A DNA stretch of 64,000 nucleotides from PALSA-612 sp963765295 (lineage in GTDB: Bacteria; Actinomycetota; Thermoleophilia; Gaiellales; Gaiellaceae): positions 411,959-475,958 of the forward strand of contig CAVXVO010000007.1 in assembly GCA_963765295.1 (NCBI GenBank). The letters run 5' to 3'. The position numbers and the translations under genes were made by a program. Below, piece after piece: positions 25,548-34,144 of this stretch (position 1 is the stretch's first letter; the number at the start of each line of letters is the position of its first letter). The notes under the pieces are model-generated. The model saw nothing but the letters and a program-made list of their open reading frames with translations, had not been told where the DNA came from and did no database searches.

Positions 25548-26204
25548 CTAGGCGGCGGTGGGAGGCGGCCGGCTGTCGAGGACGAAGCCGAAGAGCCGGC
25601 GGGGTGGAGCGGCGAAGACGACCCGCGGGAAGACCGCAGGCGCGGGGCGGCGAGCGCGGGTGAGACGGTGCGCCCTGCGGGCGACGTCCTCGGCGTAGCG
25701 CTCGTAGTCGGCGAGCCAGCGCTGGACGGCGCTCCAGAGCACTGCCATCAGCACGGCGATCACCGCGAAGACGGGCAGGGCGGACGAGTGGATCCACGGG
25801 AAGAAGAGCGCCCAGCGCCCCTGGGCGGTGTGCTCCACGTCCACGTGGACGAGGTGTGCGATCGCGGTCAGGGCGAAGAACGCGACCGGCAGAGGCGGCG
25901 AGAGCGTCACGCGGACGCGCGGCACGTCACGCCTGACTGAGCCGAGGACGCCGTTCGCGGTCCGCTCGGTCGCACGGGCGCGTGCCAGCCGCCAGACGAG
26001 CCGCGCGGCGAGCAGTGCGATCCCGACCTTCACGACCGCGAGCAGCGCCGGGTAGTACGCGGCGTGGCTGTAGCTCGGCGAGCGCACGTGCCGGCCGAGG
26101 TCGATCCGGTGCGTCAAGCTCGCGCCGACAAGCTCGGCCACGACGGCCAGCAGGCCGAAGGCGAGGGCCGAAAGAAGGCGCTGATGCCGGCGCGCCCGCT
26201 CCAT
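25548..26204 (-). CDS. Four-segment membrane protein, unknown
   Basis: This is a protein of 218 residues starting MERARRHQRLLSALAFGL. About four membrane segments are predicted. Histidines flank them (SYSHAAYYPAL, AIAHLVHVDVEHTAQG). The C-terminal third is basic and probably cytoplasmic. There is no recognised family. TATGAT lies 6 bases before the ATG, so it likely has its own leaderless promoter and is the first gene upstream of the copper-associated set. Confidence 0.6.
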   Translation of the reverse strand: MERARRHQRLLSALAFGLLAVVAELVGASLTHRIDLGRHVRSPSYSHAAYYPALLAVVKVGIALLAARLVWRLARARATERTANGVLGSVRRDVPRVRVTLSPPLPVAFFALTAIAHLVHVDVEHTAQGRWALFFPWIHSSALPVFAVIAVLMAVLWSAVQRWLADYERYAEDVARRAHRLTRARRPAPAVFPRVVFAAPPRRLFGFVLDSRPPPTAA

Positions 26205-26210
26205 GTGCGG

Positions 26211-26216
26211 ATCATA
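26211..26216 (-). promoter_or_regulatory. Leaderless-type -10 box (TATGAT)
   Basis: On the minus strand TATGAT, one base from the consensus TATAAT, ends 6 bases before the ATG at 26204. There is no Shine-Dalgarno in between. This places the promoter in the 26-base gap after the preceding gene. Confidence 0.65.
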
Positions 26217-26230
26217 TGCGTCGCTCGGGG

Positions 26231-27229
26231 TCAGGCCAAGCTTCGCAGCGCCAAGGACAGCGGCACGAAGGTCACTGTCCCGGTCGCGGCGTAGAAGACC
26301 CCTGCAGGGGTGAGCTGCGTTCCGACCAGTCCCCTGACGGTGACGAGGCGTGCATCGTGACCGTCGGCGAGGCGCAGCAGGTGCACCGAGGATCCGACCC
26401 TGTACACGGCGAGGCCTCCTGCGACGTCCTCGACGTTTGCTCTCCGCGGCAGCGTCCGGGTCCGGCCTGCGCCGGCGGACGAGTAGATCTGCACCGTCCG
26501 CCCGCGCTGGACGACGACGGAGCCGCCCGCGATCCAACCGTGGGTGACGCCCGTGACCCCGGTGACCCTCCAGACGAGCTTGCCGCCCGTGTCGTAGACC
26601 GCGAGTACGTTCTTCGGCTCGATCACGGCGACGCGCCATTTGCCCGCATCGAGGAACGTGCGGAAATCGACCGGCCGCAGGACGGTCTTCGCCTTGCCGC
26701 CGACCGCGCGGCGGACCTCGACGGCGTAGTCGCCGTCCGGAAGTAGGTTGCCGTTCGCGTCCGTGCAGTCGGACTCGCACACCGAGTAGTCCGCGATCGC
26801 AACCACGGTCGAGTCGCCGGCGAGCTCGTAGTACGTCTCGCCCTCGGTGCCGTCGCAGATCCCGAGCCCCTTGCCCTTCGTGACCGGCAGCGAGGCCGTG
26901 AACACGTCGTCGCAGTAGACGTGGTTCCCGGCGCTGTAGTCCCACCAGATCGCCGTCGAGCCCGCGAGCGCGAGGTCGGAGAAGCTGTAGTCGCTGCTGC
27001 AGGGGTCCTGCAAGTGGACGGTCGCCCCGGTCTGCGGCGTCCAGACGATGCCGGCTGCGCCGGCCGCGCAGCTTCCCTCCTCGCCCGAGTGGATGGCGAC
27101 CCTGCCGCCCGCGGCGGAGATGGATTGGATCGGGCCCTTGACGGCGAGGGAGTGTCCGCTTCCCGCCCGGCCCGTACCGGCTAGAGCGACGACGACGAGC
27201 CCGACGAGCGCGAGCGCCGCCGCCCTCAT
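26231..27229 (-). CDS. Secreted beta-propeller-like protein, unknown
   Basis: This is a protein of 332 residues with a signal peptide (MRAAALALVGLVVVALAGTGRAG). The mature part consists of repeating beta-strand units with motifs such as VWTPQTGATVHLQ, LAVYDTGGKLVWRVTG and VHLLRLADGHDARLVTV, spaced as in PQQ/WD-type propellers. Cysteines occur in pairs (CSSDY/CDDVF, CESDC). No catalytic residues are recognised. It follows YjbQ by 2 bases and may be the last gene of the hopanoid-ispH transcript. Confidence 0.65.
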   Translation of the reverse strand: MRAAALALVGLVVVALAGTGRAGSGHSLAVKGPIQSISAAGGRVAIHSGEEGSCAAGAAGIVWTPQTGATVHLQDPCSSDYSFSDLALAGSTAIWWDYSAGNHVYCDDVFTASLPVTKGKGLGICDGTEGETYYELAGDSTVVAIADYSVCESDCTDANGNLLPDGDYAVEVRRAVGGKAKTVLRPVDFRTFLDAGKWRVAVIEPKNVLAVYDTGGKLVWRVTGVTGVTHGWIAGGSVVVQRGRTVQIYSSAGAGRTRTLPRRANVEDVAGGLAVYRVGSSVHLLRLADGHDARLVTVRGLVGTQLTPAGVFYAATGTVTFVPLSLALRSLA

Positions 27230-27231
27230 GG

Positions 27232-27618
27232 TCAGCCGATCAGCGTCAGCTCGTACCCGGCGCGCGCGTCGCCGTTGAACCCGAACAGCAGCACGCGCTG
27301 CCACTGGCCGAGCGCGAGGTGCCCGTCCGTGAACGGGATCTGCTCCGTCCGCGCCCCGAGCAGGCCGAGGATCATCCGCTCGCGGCTGTCGGCGGGGAGA
27401 GGCACGAGGCGGGCGAGCATCTCCTCGAAGTCGCAGAAGAAACCCGACTCGCGTTCGGTGACGCGGATCAGCGAGGTCGAGGCGAGGGGCGTCACGTAGG
27501 CGAGCCCGGCGCCGAGGTCGGCCTTGCGCACGTCGCGCGAAACCTCGTTTGTGATGTCGAAGACGGCGAGGGTCGGCAGTGCTGCGGCGACTGAGCTCGG
27601 AATCTCGACAGACGTCAC
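27232..27618 (-). CDS. yjbQ: YjbQ/UPF0047 family protein, divergent
   Basis: This is a protein of 128 residues with the YjbQ fold signature at its end: FTDGHLALGQWQRVLLFGFNG. The family is a small trimeric barrel; some members have been linked to thiamine phosphate synthesis. The central NAxAHL histidine motif of typical members is not present here, so activity is uncertain. The GTG start overlaps the ispH stop (GTGA), tying it to the isoprenoid operon. Confidence 0.72.
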   Translation of the reverse strand: MTSVEIPSSVAAALPTLAVFDITNEVSRDVRKADLGAGLAYVTPLASTSLIRVTERESGFFCDFEEMLARLVPLPADSRERMILGLLGARTEQIPFTDGHLALGQWQRVLLFGFNGDARAGYELTLIG

Positions 27619-28577
27619 GCGTAGACCTCCCGGGGTAGACGGAAATGTACGTCCTCGCGAGCAACCGTGATCTCCTCGACGTTCTCGTAGCCGCGGCCGG
27701 CGAGCGTGCCGAGCACGGACTGGACGAGCCCCTCGGGCGTCGACGCGCCGGCGGTCAGCCCTACGATCCGGTGTCCGTTCAGGAGTCCGGCGTCGAGCGG
27801 GCTCTCGCCGTCGATCAGCGTCGCCTCGGCGCCGCGCGCCTGCGCGACCTCGACGAGCCGGTTCGCGTTCGAGCTCGTCGGCGAGCCGATCACGAGCAAG
27901 AGCGTCGCACCGCGGCTGACGATCTCCTTGACGGCGTCCTGGCGGTTCTGGGTCGCGTAGCAGATGTCCTCGGCGCCCGGCCGCTTGAGGCCGCCGAAGC
28001 GCTCACCGAGAACGTCGACGGTCGCGGCCACGTCGTCGAGCGACAGCGTCGTCTGGGTGATCACGGCCAGCGGCTGCCCGTTGGTGTCGAGCTCGGCGGC
28101 GTCCTCGGGCGACTCGACGACGACGATCTGGTCCGGCCGCTCCCCCTTCGTCCCGATCACCTCGACGTGGTTCGCGTGGCCGATCAGCGCCACGAGATGA
28201 CCGGAGTCGGCGTAGCGGCGGGCCTCGGCATGCACCTTCGAGACGAGCGGGCAGACGGCGTCGACGACGCGCAATCCCTTCTTCTCGCACTTCTCGCGCA
28301 CCGCCGGCGCAACGCCGTGGGCCGAGAGCACGCAGATCTCGCCCGGCGGGATCTCGTCCTCGTGGTCGACGAATACCGCGCCGAGCTCCTCGAGACGGCG
28401 GACGACGTTGTCGTTGTGGACGATCTCGTGGCGGACGTAGACGGGCGGACCGTTGCTCTCGAGCAGCCGCTCGACGATCTCGATCGCCCGGTCGACGCCG
28501 GCGCAGAACGAGCGCGGCGCGGCGAGCAGCACGAGCTTTCCGCCGCCGTTGAGGCCAACAGGTCCGTTCGTGCTCAT
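27615..28577 (-). CDS. ispH: 4-hydroxy-3-methylbut-2-enyl diphosphate reductase
   Basis: This is an iron-sulfur enzyme of 320 residues catalysing the last step of the MEP pathway, giving IPP and DMAPP. The three cluster cysteines are present: C25 in RSFCAGVD, one in VDAVCPLVSKVH, and one in DICYATQNRQ. The VRHEIVHN and SAHGVAP histidine motifs are intact, as is SPTSSNANRLVEVA. It overlaps the hpnG gene by ATGA and supplies precursors for the squalene genes just upstream in the same operon. Confidence 0.96.
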   Translation of the reverse strand: MSTNGPVGLNGGGKLVLLAAPRSFCAGVDRAIEIVERLLESNGPPVYVRHEIVHNDNVVRRLEELGAVFVDHEDEIPPGEICVLSAHGVAPAVREKCEKKGLRVVDAVCPLVSKVHAEARRYADSGHLVALIGHANHVEVIGTKGERPDQIVVVESPEDAAELDTNGQPLAVITQTTLSLDDVAATVDVLGERFGGLKRPGAEDICYATQNRQDAVKEIVSRGATLLLVIGSPTSSNANRLVEVAQARGAEATLIDGESPLDAGLLNGHRIVGLTAGASTPEGLVQSVLGTLAGRGYENVEEITVAREDVHFRLPREVYA

Positions 28578-29128
28578 GCGGACACCCCCTCGAGGCGCCC
28601 GAGCGCGTGGCGGACGTCCGCGAGCGCGCGGCCCGTCCGGCGCGGCGTCGCCAGTGCGCGCACGAGCCCGAGCGGCCGCAGGCGGCCTTCCGCGTCGAGC
28701 ACGCCGGCGAGCGGCCCGAGCGTCCGGTCGGGCGTGTCGGAGACGGCGCGCAGGCAGCCGGCGAGCCGGCCTGCCCGGGCGAGGGCCCCGGATTCCATGT
28801 CGGCGGCGTCGGCGCCGGTGCGTTCGTGCAGGCTGCGCCGCTCGCCCGGGTCGTCGACGACGGCGTCGACGGCGACGATCGTCGCCGTCCGCGCGCCCGG
28901 CACCCCGAGCGGAGCGCCCTCCCAGAGCACCGTGCCGTCGGCGTCGACGACGCGCGTCGCATCGAGCACCTCGCCGCACGCGATCCCGTCGTGGAGGCCC
29001 CCGGCGAGGCCGAACGAGACGACCTGCTCGTCGGGCAGGTGCCTGGCACCGATCCCGACGAGGACGGTCCGGGCGCCGAGCTTGCGCGCCGCGCGCTCCT
29101 CGGTCTTCGTGGCGCAGGCCAGGGTCAT
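28574..29128 (-). CDS. hpnG: Hopanoid-associated phosphorylase (HpnG-like)
   Basis: This is a protein of 184 residues of the purine/uridine phosphorylase superfamily. It begins MTLACATKTEERAARKLGARTVLVGIGA and contains a VVSFGLAGGLHDGIACGEVL segment and the nucleoside-type ADMESGALARAG motif. In hopanoid pathways HpnG releases adenine from adenosylhopane. It is short compared with nucleosidases but similar to other HpnG proteins. It overlaps hpnH and ispH by ATGA on both sides, next to the enzyme that makes its substrate. Confidence 0.83.
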   Translation of the reverse strand: MTLACATKTEERAARKLGARTVLVGIGARHLPDEQVVSFGLAGGLHDGIACGEVLDATRVVDADGTVLWEGAPLGVPGARTATIVAVDAVVDDPGERRSLHERTGADAADMESGALARAGRLAGCLRAVSDTPDRTLGPLAGVLDAEGRLRPLGLVRALATPRRTGRALADVRHALGRLEGVSA

Positions 29129-30129
29129 CCCGTGAAGGTCCAAGCCATGCTCCGCACGGTCTCCTTGATGCTCGACGTGGCCGCGAACGCGGCGGCGGGC
29201 TCGAAGCCGCAGTGGATGGCGCAGTGCTCGCACCGCGGGTCGTTGCCGGGCCCGTACATCTCCCATTCGATCCCTTCCATCAGCGCCTCGTAGGAGGGGA
29301 AGATGCCGTCGGTGAGCAGGTAGCACGGGCCTTTCCAGCCGTACGGGTTGCGCGTGATCGAGCCCCACGGCGCGCACGGGAGCTCCTTGTCGCCGGTGAG
29401 GAAGTCCTGGTAGAGCGGGCTGGCCAGCCAGCGGTAGTTGTGCTCCTTGGCGGCCGCACGGATCTGGCGGAACTTCACCCGGTGCTCGTCGCGCGTCATC
29501 GTCAGCGCAGGATCGATCTGCGAGTACTGGTAGCCGGGCGCGATCAACAGGCCGTCGATACCCACCTCGTTGGTCATGTATCCCATCATCTCGATGACGT
29601 CGTCAACCGACGTCTCCTTGAAGATCGTCGTATTCGTCGAAACCCTGAATCCCGCTTTACGGGCCTGCTTGATCGCGTCGACGGCGACGTCCCAGAGGCC
29701 CGGGTAGTCGCAGATGTAGTCGTGGATCTCGCGCATGCCGTCGAGGTGGACGACGAACGTGAGGCGCGGGTCGGGCTTGAAGACGTCGAGGAACTCGACG
29801 AGCCGCAGCGCGTTCGTGCACAGCTCGACCGTCTTCTTCATCTCCAGGAAGCCGGCGACGACGTCCTCGATCCCCTTGAAGATCAGGGGCTCGCCGCCGC
29901 AGACCGAGACGACCGGCGCCGGGCACTGGACGGCGGAGTCGATGCACTCGTCCACCGTCAGCCGCGCCTTGTTCGACTCGTACTCGCGGATCTTCCCGCA
30001 GCCGATGCAGGCGATGTTGCACGCGAGCGTCGGCTCGAGCATCAGGACGAGCGGGTACAGCTCCCCTTTCTTCTTCTGGGAAGCGACGTAGCGGCCGATA
30101 TCGAAGGTCGAGCGCAAGGGAAATTTCAT
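29125..30129 (-). CDS. hpnH: Adenosyl-hopene transferase HpnH, radical SAM
   Basis: This is a radical SAM enzyme of 334 residues that joins the adenosyl group to hopene, starting extended hopanoid side chains. The cluster cysteines are C37, C41 and C44 in CNIACIGC. HpnH-typical stretches include MKFPLRSTFDIGRYV at the N-terminus, VVSVCGGEPLIF (SAM contact) and GIEWEMYGPGNDPRCEHC in the C-terminal SPASM-like region with further cysteines. ATG overlaps the shc stop. Confidence 0.95.
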   Translation of the reverse strand: MKFPLRSTFDIGRYVASQKKKGELYPLVLMLEPTLACNIACIGCGKIREYESNKARLTVDECIDSAVQCPAPVVSVCGGEPLIFKGIEDVVAGFLEMKKTVELCTNALRLVEFLDVFKPDPRLTFVVHLDGMREIHDYICDYPGLWDVAVDAIKQARKAGFRVSTNTTIFKETSVDDVIEMMGYMTNEVGIDGLLIAPGYQYSQIDPALTMTRDEHRVKFRQIRAAAKEHNYRWLASPLYQDFLTGDKELPCAPWGSITRNPYGWKGPCYLLTDGIFPSYEALMEGIEWEMYGPGNDPRCEHCAIHCGFEPAAAFAATSSIKETVRSMAWTFTG

Positions 30130-31913
30130 GTGTTGAGCCTCTCTCTCAGTCGTCCAAGGGCGATGAGCGGGAAGTGAAGACGGTAAAGGTGGTAGCGGAT
30201 CATGAAGTCGGTCGGGAACCCGGTGCCGGTGAAGTGTTCCTCGTGCCAGTCTCCGTTGTCGAGCTGTGTTGCGCAGAGGAACTCCGCCGCGCGCCGGGTG
30301 GAAGCTCTCTCTGTCTCGCCTGCTGCGACGTAGGCTATTACGCCCCACGCCGTTTGTGAAGGTGTGAGGACACCACGGCCGCGCCACTCGCGCTCGTGGT
30401 AGGAACGGATGTCCTCCCCGAAGCCGCCGCTCTCGTCCTGGACGGAGTCGAGCCAGGCAACGGCGCGGCGGAAGGCCGGGTGGTCGGCGGCGAGCCCGCA
30501 CGCCTCGAGCGCCGGCAGCACCGCGGCCGTGCCGTAGACGTGGTTGACGCCCCAGCGTCCCCACCAGGAGCCGTCGTCCTGCTGCTCGCGGAGGAGGTAG
30601 TCGAGCCCGCGCCTCGTGGCGTCGGCGTACGCCGCGTGCGGCGCGAGCGCCTCGACTGCGTGGCCGGCGACGTCCTCGCTCGGCGGGTCGATGGCCGCTC
30701 CGAAGTCGAAGAACGGGATCCGGTAGATCCACTCGCTCGTGTTGTCGACGTCGAACGCGCCCCAGCCGCCGTTCGACGACTGCATGCCCTCCATCCAGGC
30801 CAGGCCGCGGGCGTGGGCGTCCTCGCCCATGCCGAGCTCGCGGAGCGCGAGGCAGATCACGGCGACGTCGTCCACGTCCGGATAGAGGTCGTTGGCGAAC
30901 TCGAAGGCCCAGCCGCCGCCGGGCTCGACGTCGGGCACGCGCACCGACCAGTCGCCGCGGCCCTGGATCTCCTCGCCGAGCAGCCACTCGCCTGCCTTGA
31001 CGAGCTGCGGGTGGTCGGCCGGGACGCCGCAGGCACGGAGACCGAGGAGGGCGAGCGCCGTGTCCCACGTGGGTGACTGGCATGCCTCGGGCCGCAGGCG
31101 GTCACCTTCGTCGACCAGGAAGCCGCCCCAGCCTTCGACCGCGGCGCGAAGCTGCTCGTCCTCGAAGCCGTGCCCGAGCGACGCGAGCATCAGGATCGAC
31201 CACACCCAGGGTGGCTGGATCCCACCCCAGCCTCCGTCGGCTTCCTGGCGCTCGCGCACCCAACGCTCGGCCTCCGCGATCGCGCGGCGGCGGAGCGGCC
31301 CGGGACGGGGCGCGGGCCTCGTTTGGCCGGGGCGGGCGCCGATCTCCGTCAGGTCGACGGTCGCGGGGCGTGTGGCGCGAAGAGCCATGACGACGGAGAG
31401 CGGTACGACGGTCTGCCGTGCCCAGCAGGCGAGGTTGTAGATCGAGAACGGGGACCACGGCGGCAGGAGGACGATCTCCGGCGGCACCGGCGAGACGCTC
31501 TGCCACGGCCACTGGCCGAGCAGGGCGAGGAAGCACTTCGTGAAGACGCGCGCCCTCGGGATGCCGCCGCGCCGCCGGATGTAGTCGCGGGTCGCGTCGC
31601 CCGCGTCGACGCCGGCCATCTTCAGCGCGACATACGACTCGATCGTCGTCGACAGGTCCGCCGGCCCCTCGAACCAGTTCGACCAGGTGCCGTCGTCGCG
31701 CCGGCGGGCGAGCAGCTCGTTCGCCAGCTTCCTGTCCGTTGCCGCGTCGCGCAGGCCCATGAAGTGGAGCCAGAACAGGTGCTCCGCGATCATCGTCGCG
31801 TTCGACTCCAGCTCGCCGACCCAGAAGCCGCTCGGGTGCTGGAGCTCGAGCAGGCGCTGCGTACCCGCGTCGATCGCCCGATCGAGCGCCGTCAGTTCCT
31901 GCACGACGGTCAT
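30126..31913 (-). CDS. shc: Squalene-hopene cyclase
   Basis: This is a membrane-associated cyclase of 595 residues that converts squalene to hopene. The catalytic DxDD motif is present as YPDVDDVAV near residue 345. QW-type repeats are spread along the chain (e.g. QSSNGGWGAFDVDNTSEW, QDDGSWWGRWGVNHVYG, QLDNGDWHEEHFTGTGFP). The C-terminal YHLYRLHFPLIALGRL is typical. It is somewhat shorter than the usual 630 residues. ATGA overlaps link it to hpnE and hpnH, placing it in the middle of the hopanoid operon. Confidence 0.96.
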   Translation of the reverse strand: MTVVQELTALDRAIDAGTQRLLELQHPSGFWVGELESNATMIAEHLFWLHFMGLRDAATDRKLANELLARRRDDGTWSNWFEGPADLSTTIESYVALKMAGVDAGDATRDYIRRRGGIPRARVFTKCFLALLGQWPWQSVSPVPPEIVLLPPWSPFSIYNLACWARQTVVPLSVVMALRATRPATVDLTEIGARPGQTRPAPRPGPLRRRAIAEAERWVRERQEADGGWGGIQPPWVWSILMLASLGHGFEDEQLRAAVEGWGGFLVDEGDRLRPEACQSPTWDTALALLGLRACGVPADHPQLVKAGEWLLGEEIQGRGDWSVRVPDVEPGGGWAFEFANDLYPDVDDVAVICLALRELGMGEDAHARGLAWMEGMQSSNGGWGAFDVDNTSEWIYRIPFFDFGAAIDPPSEDVAGHAVEALAPHAAYADATRRGLDYLLREQQDDGSWWGRWGVNHVYGTAAVLPALEACGLAADHPAFRRAVAWLDSVQDESGGFGEDIRSYHEREWRGRGVLTPSQTAWGVIAYVAAGETERASTRRAAEFLCATQLDNGDWHEEHFTGTGFPTDFMIRYHLYRLHFPLIALGRLRERLNT

Positions 31914-33142
31914 TCGTGCCCCGCCCGCATGCCAACGATCCTACGCGCCGCCGCAACCCCGCTGCGAACTGCACCCTCCATCGTCGCCGGCCAGCCCGTA
32001 TCCGTCCATGCCCCTGCGCGCACGACGTTCGGCCGGTCCGTTGCCGGTCCGCGGCGCTCCTTGCCCGTCCCGGGCCGCAGCGCGACGGTCGCGTAGGGCT
32101 CGCGGCTGACGCGCGACCACAGGAGCTCGGCGCCGCCGAGCCGCCCCGTGAGCTCGGCCGCCATCAGCTCGACGAGACCCTTGCCGCGGATGTCGAGCAG
32201 GTCGGGGACACCGCTCGCCACGACCGTCAGGTACTGGCCCCGCTCGGGGGGTGGCCGGTCAGCGCGCCGCGGTCGAAGACCCAGTGCGCGGGCGAGCCCA
32301 GCAGCGCGGCGAGCGGCGAGCGCAGGAGCGGCCGGTCGAAGAGCAGGTGCACGGACACGATCGGCGAGGGCTCGAGCGCCGGCTCGGGCTCGTCGAGCAG
32401 GCGTGCCGACTCGGCCGGCGGCAGTGCGACGACGATCGCGTCCGCGTCGAGCTCGTCGAGCCTCTCGACCCGCTCGCCGGTGCGGACCGTCGCTCCCGCC
32501 GCCTCGAGCGCGCGTCCGGCAGCGTCGCCGTGCATGGCCCCGAGCGGTCGGGCGGGCAGGATCACGTCCGCGGCGGCCGCCTTGCCGAGGAGCGCCGTCC
32601 GCACCGTGAAGACGCCCATCGCCGCGCTCGCCTCGTCCGTGCAGAGGTTGAGCGCCGGGCGGACGAACACGTCCCAGAAGCGGTCGATCTGCGCGTCCGA
32701 GGCGCCGAGCCGCCGCAGGAGCGTCCCGAACGGCTCGCCGTCGTCCCCCTCGCGCACGCCTGAGCGCGAGCAGCGTGCGCACGACGCCGAGCCGCTCGCG
32801 CGCCGGCAGATGGCTGTAGCGGAGGATCGAGACCGGCGAGCGGCTGATCACGGCCACGCTCGCGTCCTCGCCGATCACGGGCAGCGACAGGCGTTGCCGC
32901 CGGTAGGAGCCTCCCTCGCCGATCCGGTCGAGGAAGCGGAGGTACTCCGCGAAGCAGCCGAGCGCGATGTGCTGACCGTTGTCGGGCGGCGGTGGCGGAT
33001 CGCCCTCGCGCTCCGGCAGCGTCTGGACGGCGCCACCGAGCGTCGGCCGCGCCTCGAGCAGCGTCACCTCGTGGCCGCTGTCCGCGAGCTCGAGAGCCGC
33101 GGCGAGCCCGGCGAGGCCGCCGCCGACGACGGCGACCCTCAC
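31910..33142 (-). pseudogene. hpnE: hpnE (squalene-forming FAD oxidoreductase) with two compensating frame breaks
   Basis: HpnE acts on hydroxysqualene to give squalene. The N-terminus is clear (VAVVGGGLAGLAAALELADSGH, FAD-binding; NGQHIALGCFAEYLRFLDR). At about 32755-32766 homology moves to another frame, which encodes REGDDGEPFGTLLRRLGAS and continues to about 32246. At a run of six G (32246-32251) it returns to the first frame (ERGQYLTVVASG) and runs to the normal C-terminus. The first frame reads arginine-rich nonsense in between. Two single-base-type indels that cancel suggest sequencing error or very recent decay; the organism needs this step if its cyclase is active. The GTG start at 33142 is tentative. 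Confidence 0.8.
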
Positions 33143-33251
33143 GGCGAGCCCGCTGGCCGTCGCCCGCCCTGGCCCCGCGGCCGCGCACGAATCGTCACGT
33201 TCCGGTCACACACGCGCGACAGTTTCGCGGCTACGCTCTCAGCAGGGGGTC

Positions 33252-33267
33252 GGGCGCGTCAGCGCCC
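33252..33267 (-). terminator. Short GC hairpin in the hpnD-hpnE gap
   Basis: GGGCGC-GTCA-GCGCCC lies in the only sizeable gap (33143-33310) of the hopanoid cluster. It may attenuate transcription or mark a second promoter region for hpnE onward. No T-tract and no clear -10 box are seen, so function is uncertain. Confidence 0.35.
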
Positions 33268-33310
33268 CGGGGGAGACGAATCGTGTGGGGCCCGGCCGAA
33301 CAAAGGCTTG

Positions 33311-34144
33311 TCACCTGAGGACGAGGCCGGAGCCGACGATGCGGAGCTTCGTCAGCCCCGAGAGGCGCGGGAGGTCGGCGAAGACGTCGAACCCGGCCGC
33401 CTCGATCCGCTCCAGCGTCGCCTCGTAGAGGTTCGCGAACGCGGCCACACACGCGGCGCTGCGCCGGTCGAGATAGGGGAGCAGGGTCCGTCCCTCCTGG
33501 AGGTATGACCGCGCGCGGGCGGCCTGGTAGGCCATCAGCGCCTGCCAGGCGGATGAGCAGCGGCCGGCGGCGATGTCGCCTTCGGACACGCCGAACGAGG
33601 CCAGCTCGTCCTGGGGGATGTAGACCCGGCCGAGGCTCCAGTCCTCGTCGACGTCGCGCATGATGTTGATCAGCTGCAGGGCGATGCCCATCGCCTCCGC
33701 GCGCTGCGGCTGGTCGGCGCCGTACACCGCGATGCACGCGACACCGACCGCGCCCGCGACGCGGCGGCAGTAGCCGGCGAGCTCGTCGAAGTCGGCGTAA
33801 CGGGCCTGCTCCGTGTCCTGCAGGCCGCCCGCGACGAGCGCGTGCAACGCGTCGGCGCGGATCGGGTAGCGCCGGCGGGCGTCCGCGAGTGCGACGAACA
33901 TCGCCGAGTCGCCGGGCTCGGTGTCGAGCGACGCGCCGAGCGCCTCGAGCCGGGCGCGCTTCTCGACCACGGACAGGCCGGGGTCGTCGGCGACGTCGTC
34001 GACCTCCCGGGCGAAGGCGTAGATGGCGGCGATCGCGCGCCGCTTCGCCTTCGGCAGGAGGCGGATGCCGTAGGAGAAGTTGCGCGCCCGCGCCCTGGTC
34101 AGCCGCTCGACCTCGGCGTACGCGTGCTCGACCGCGACCGTCAT
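33311..34144 (-). CDS. hpnD: Presqualene diphosphate synthase HpnD
   Basis: This is a protein of 277 residues of the squalene/phytoene synthase family, expected to join two farnesyl diphosphates into presqualene diphosphate. The two aspartate-rich metal-binding motifs are visible: REVDDVADD near residue 46 and RDVDEDWSLGRVYIP near residue 162. FSYGIRLLPKAKRRAIAAIYAF is the usual N-terminal helix. ATG 34144 overlaps the hpnC stop. HpnC and HpnD are adjacent paralogues here as in other hopanoid loci. Confidence 0.92.
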   Translation of the reverse strand: MTVAVEHAYAEVERLTRARARNFSYGIRLLPKAKRRAIAAIYAFAREVDDVADDPGLSVVEKRARLEALGASLDTEPGDSAMFVALADARRRYPIRADALHALVAGGLQDTEQARYADFDELAGYCRRVAGAVGVACIAVYGADQPQRAEAMGIALQLINIMRDVDEDWSLGRVYIPQDELASFGVSEGDIAAGRCSSAWQALMAYQAARARSYLQEGRTLLPYLDRRSAACVAAFANLYEATLERIEAAGFDVFADLPRLSGLTKLRIVGSGLVLR

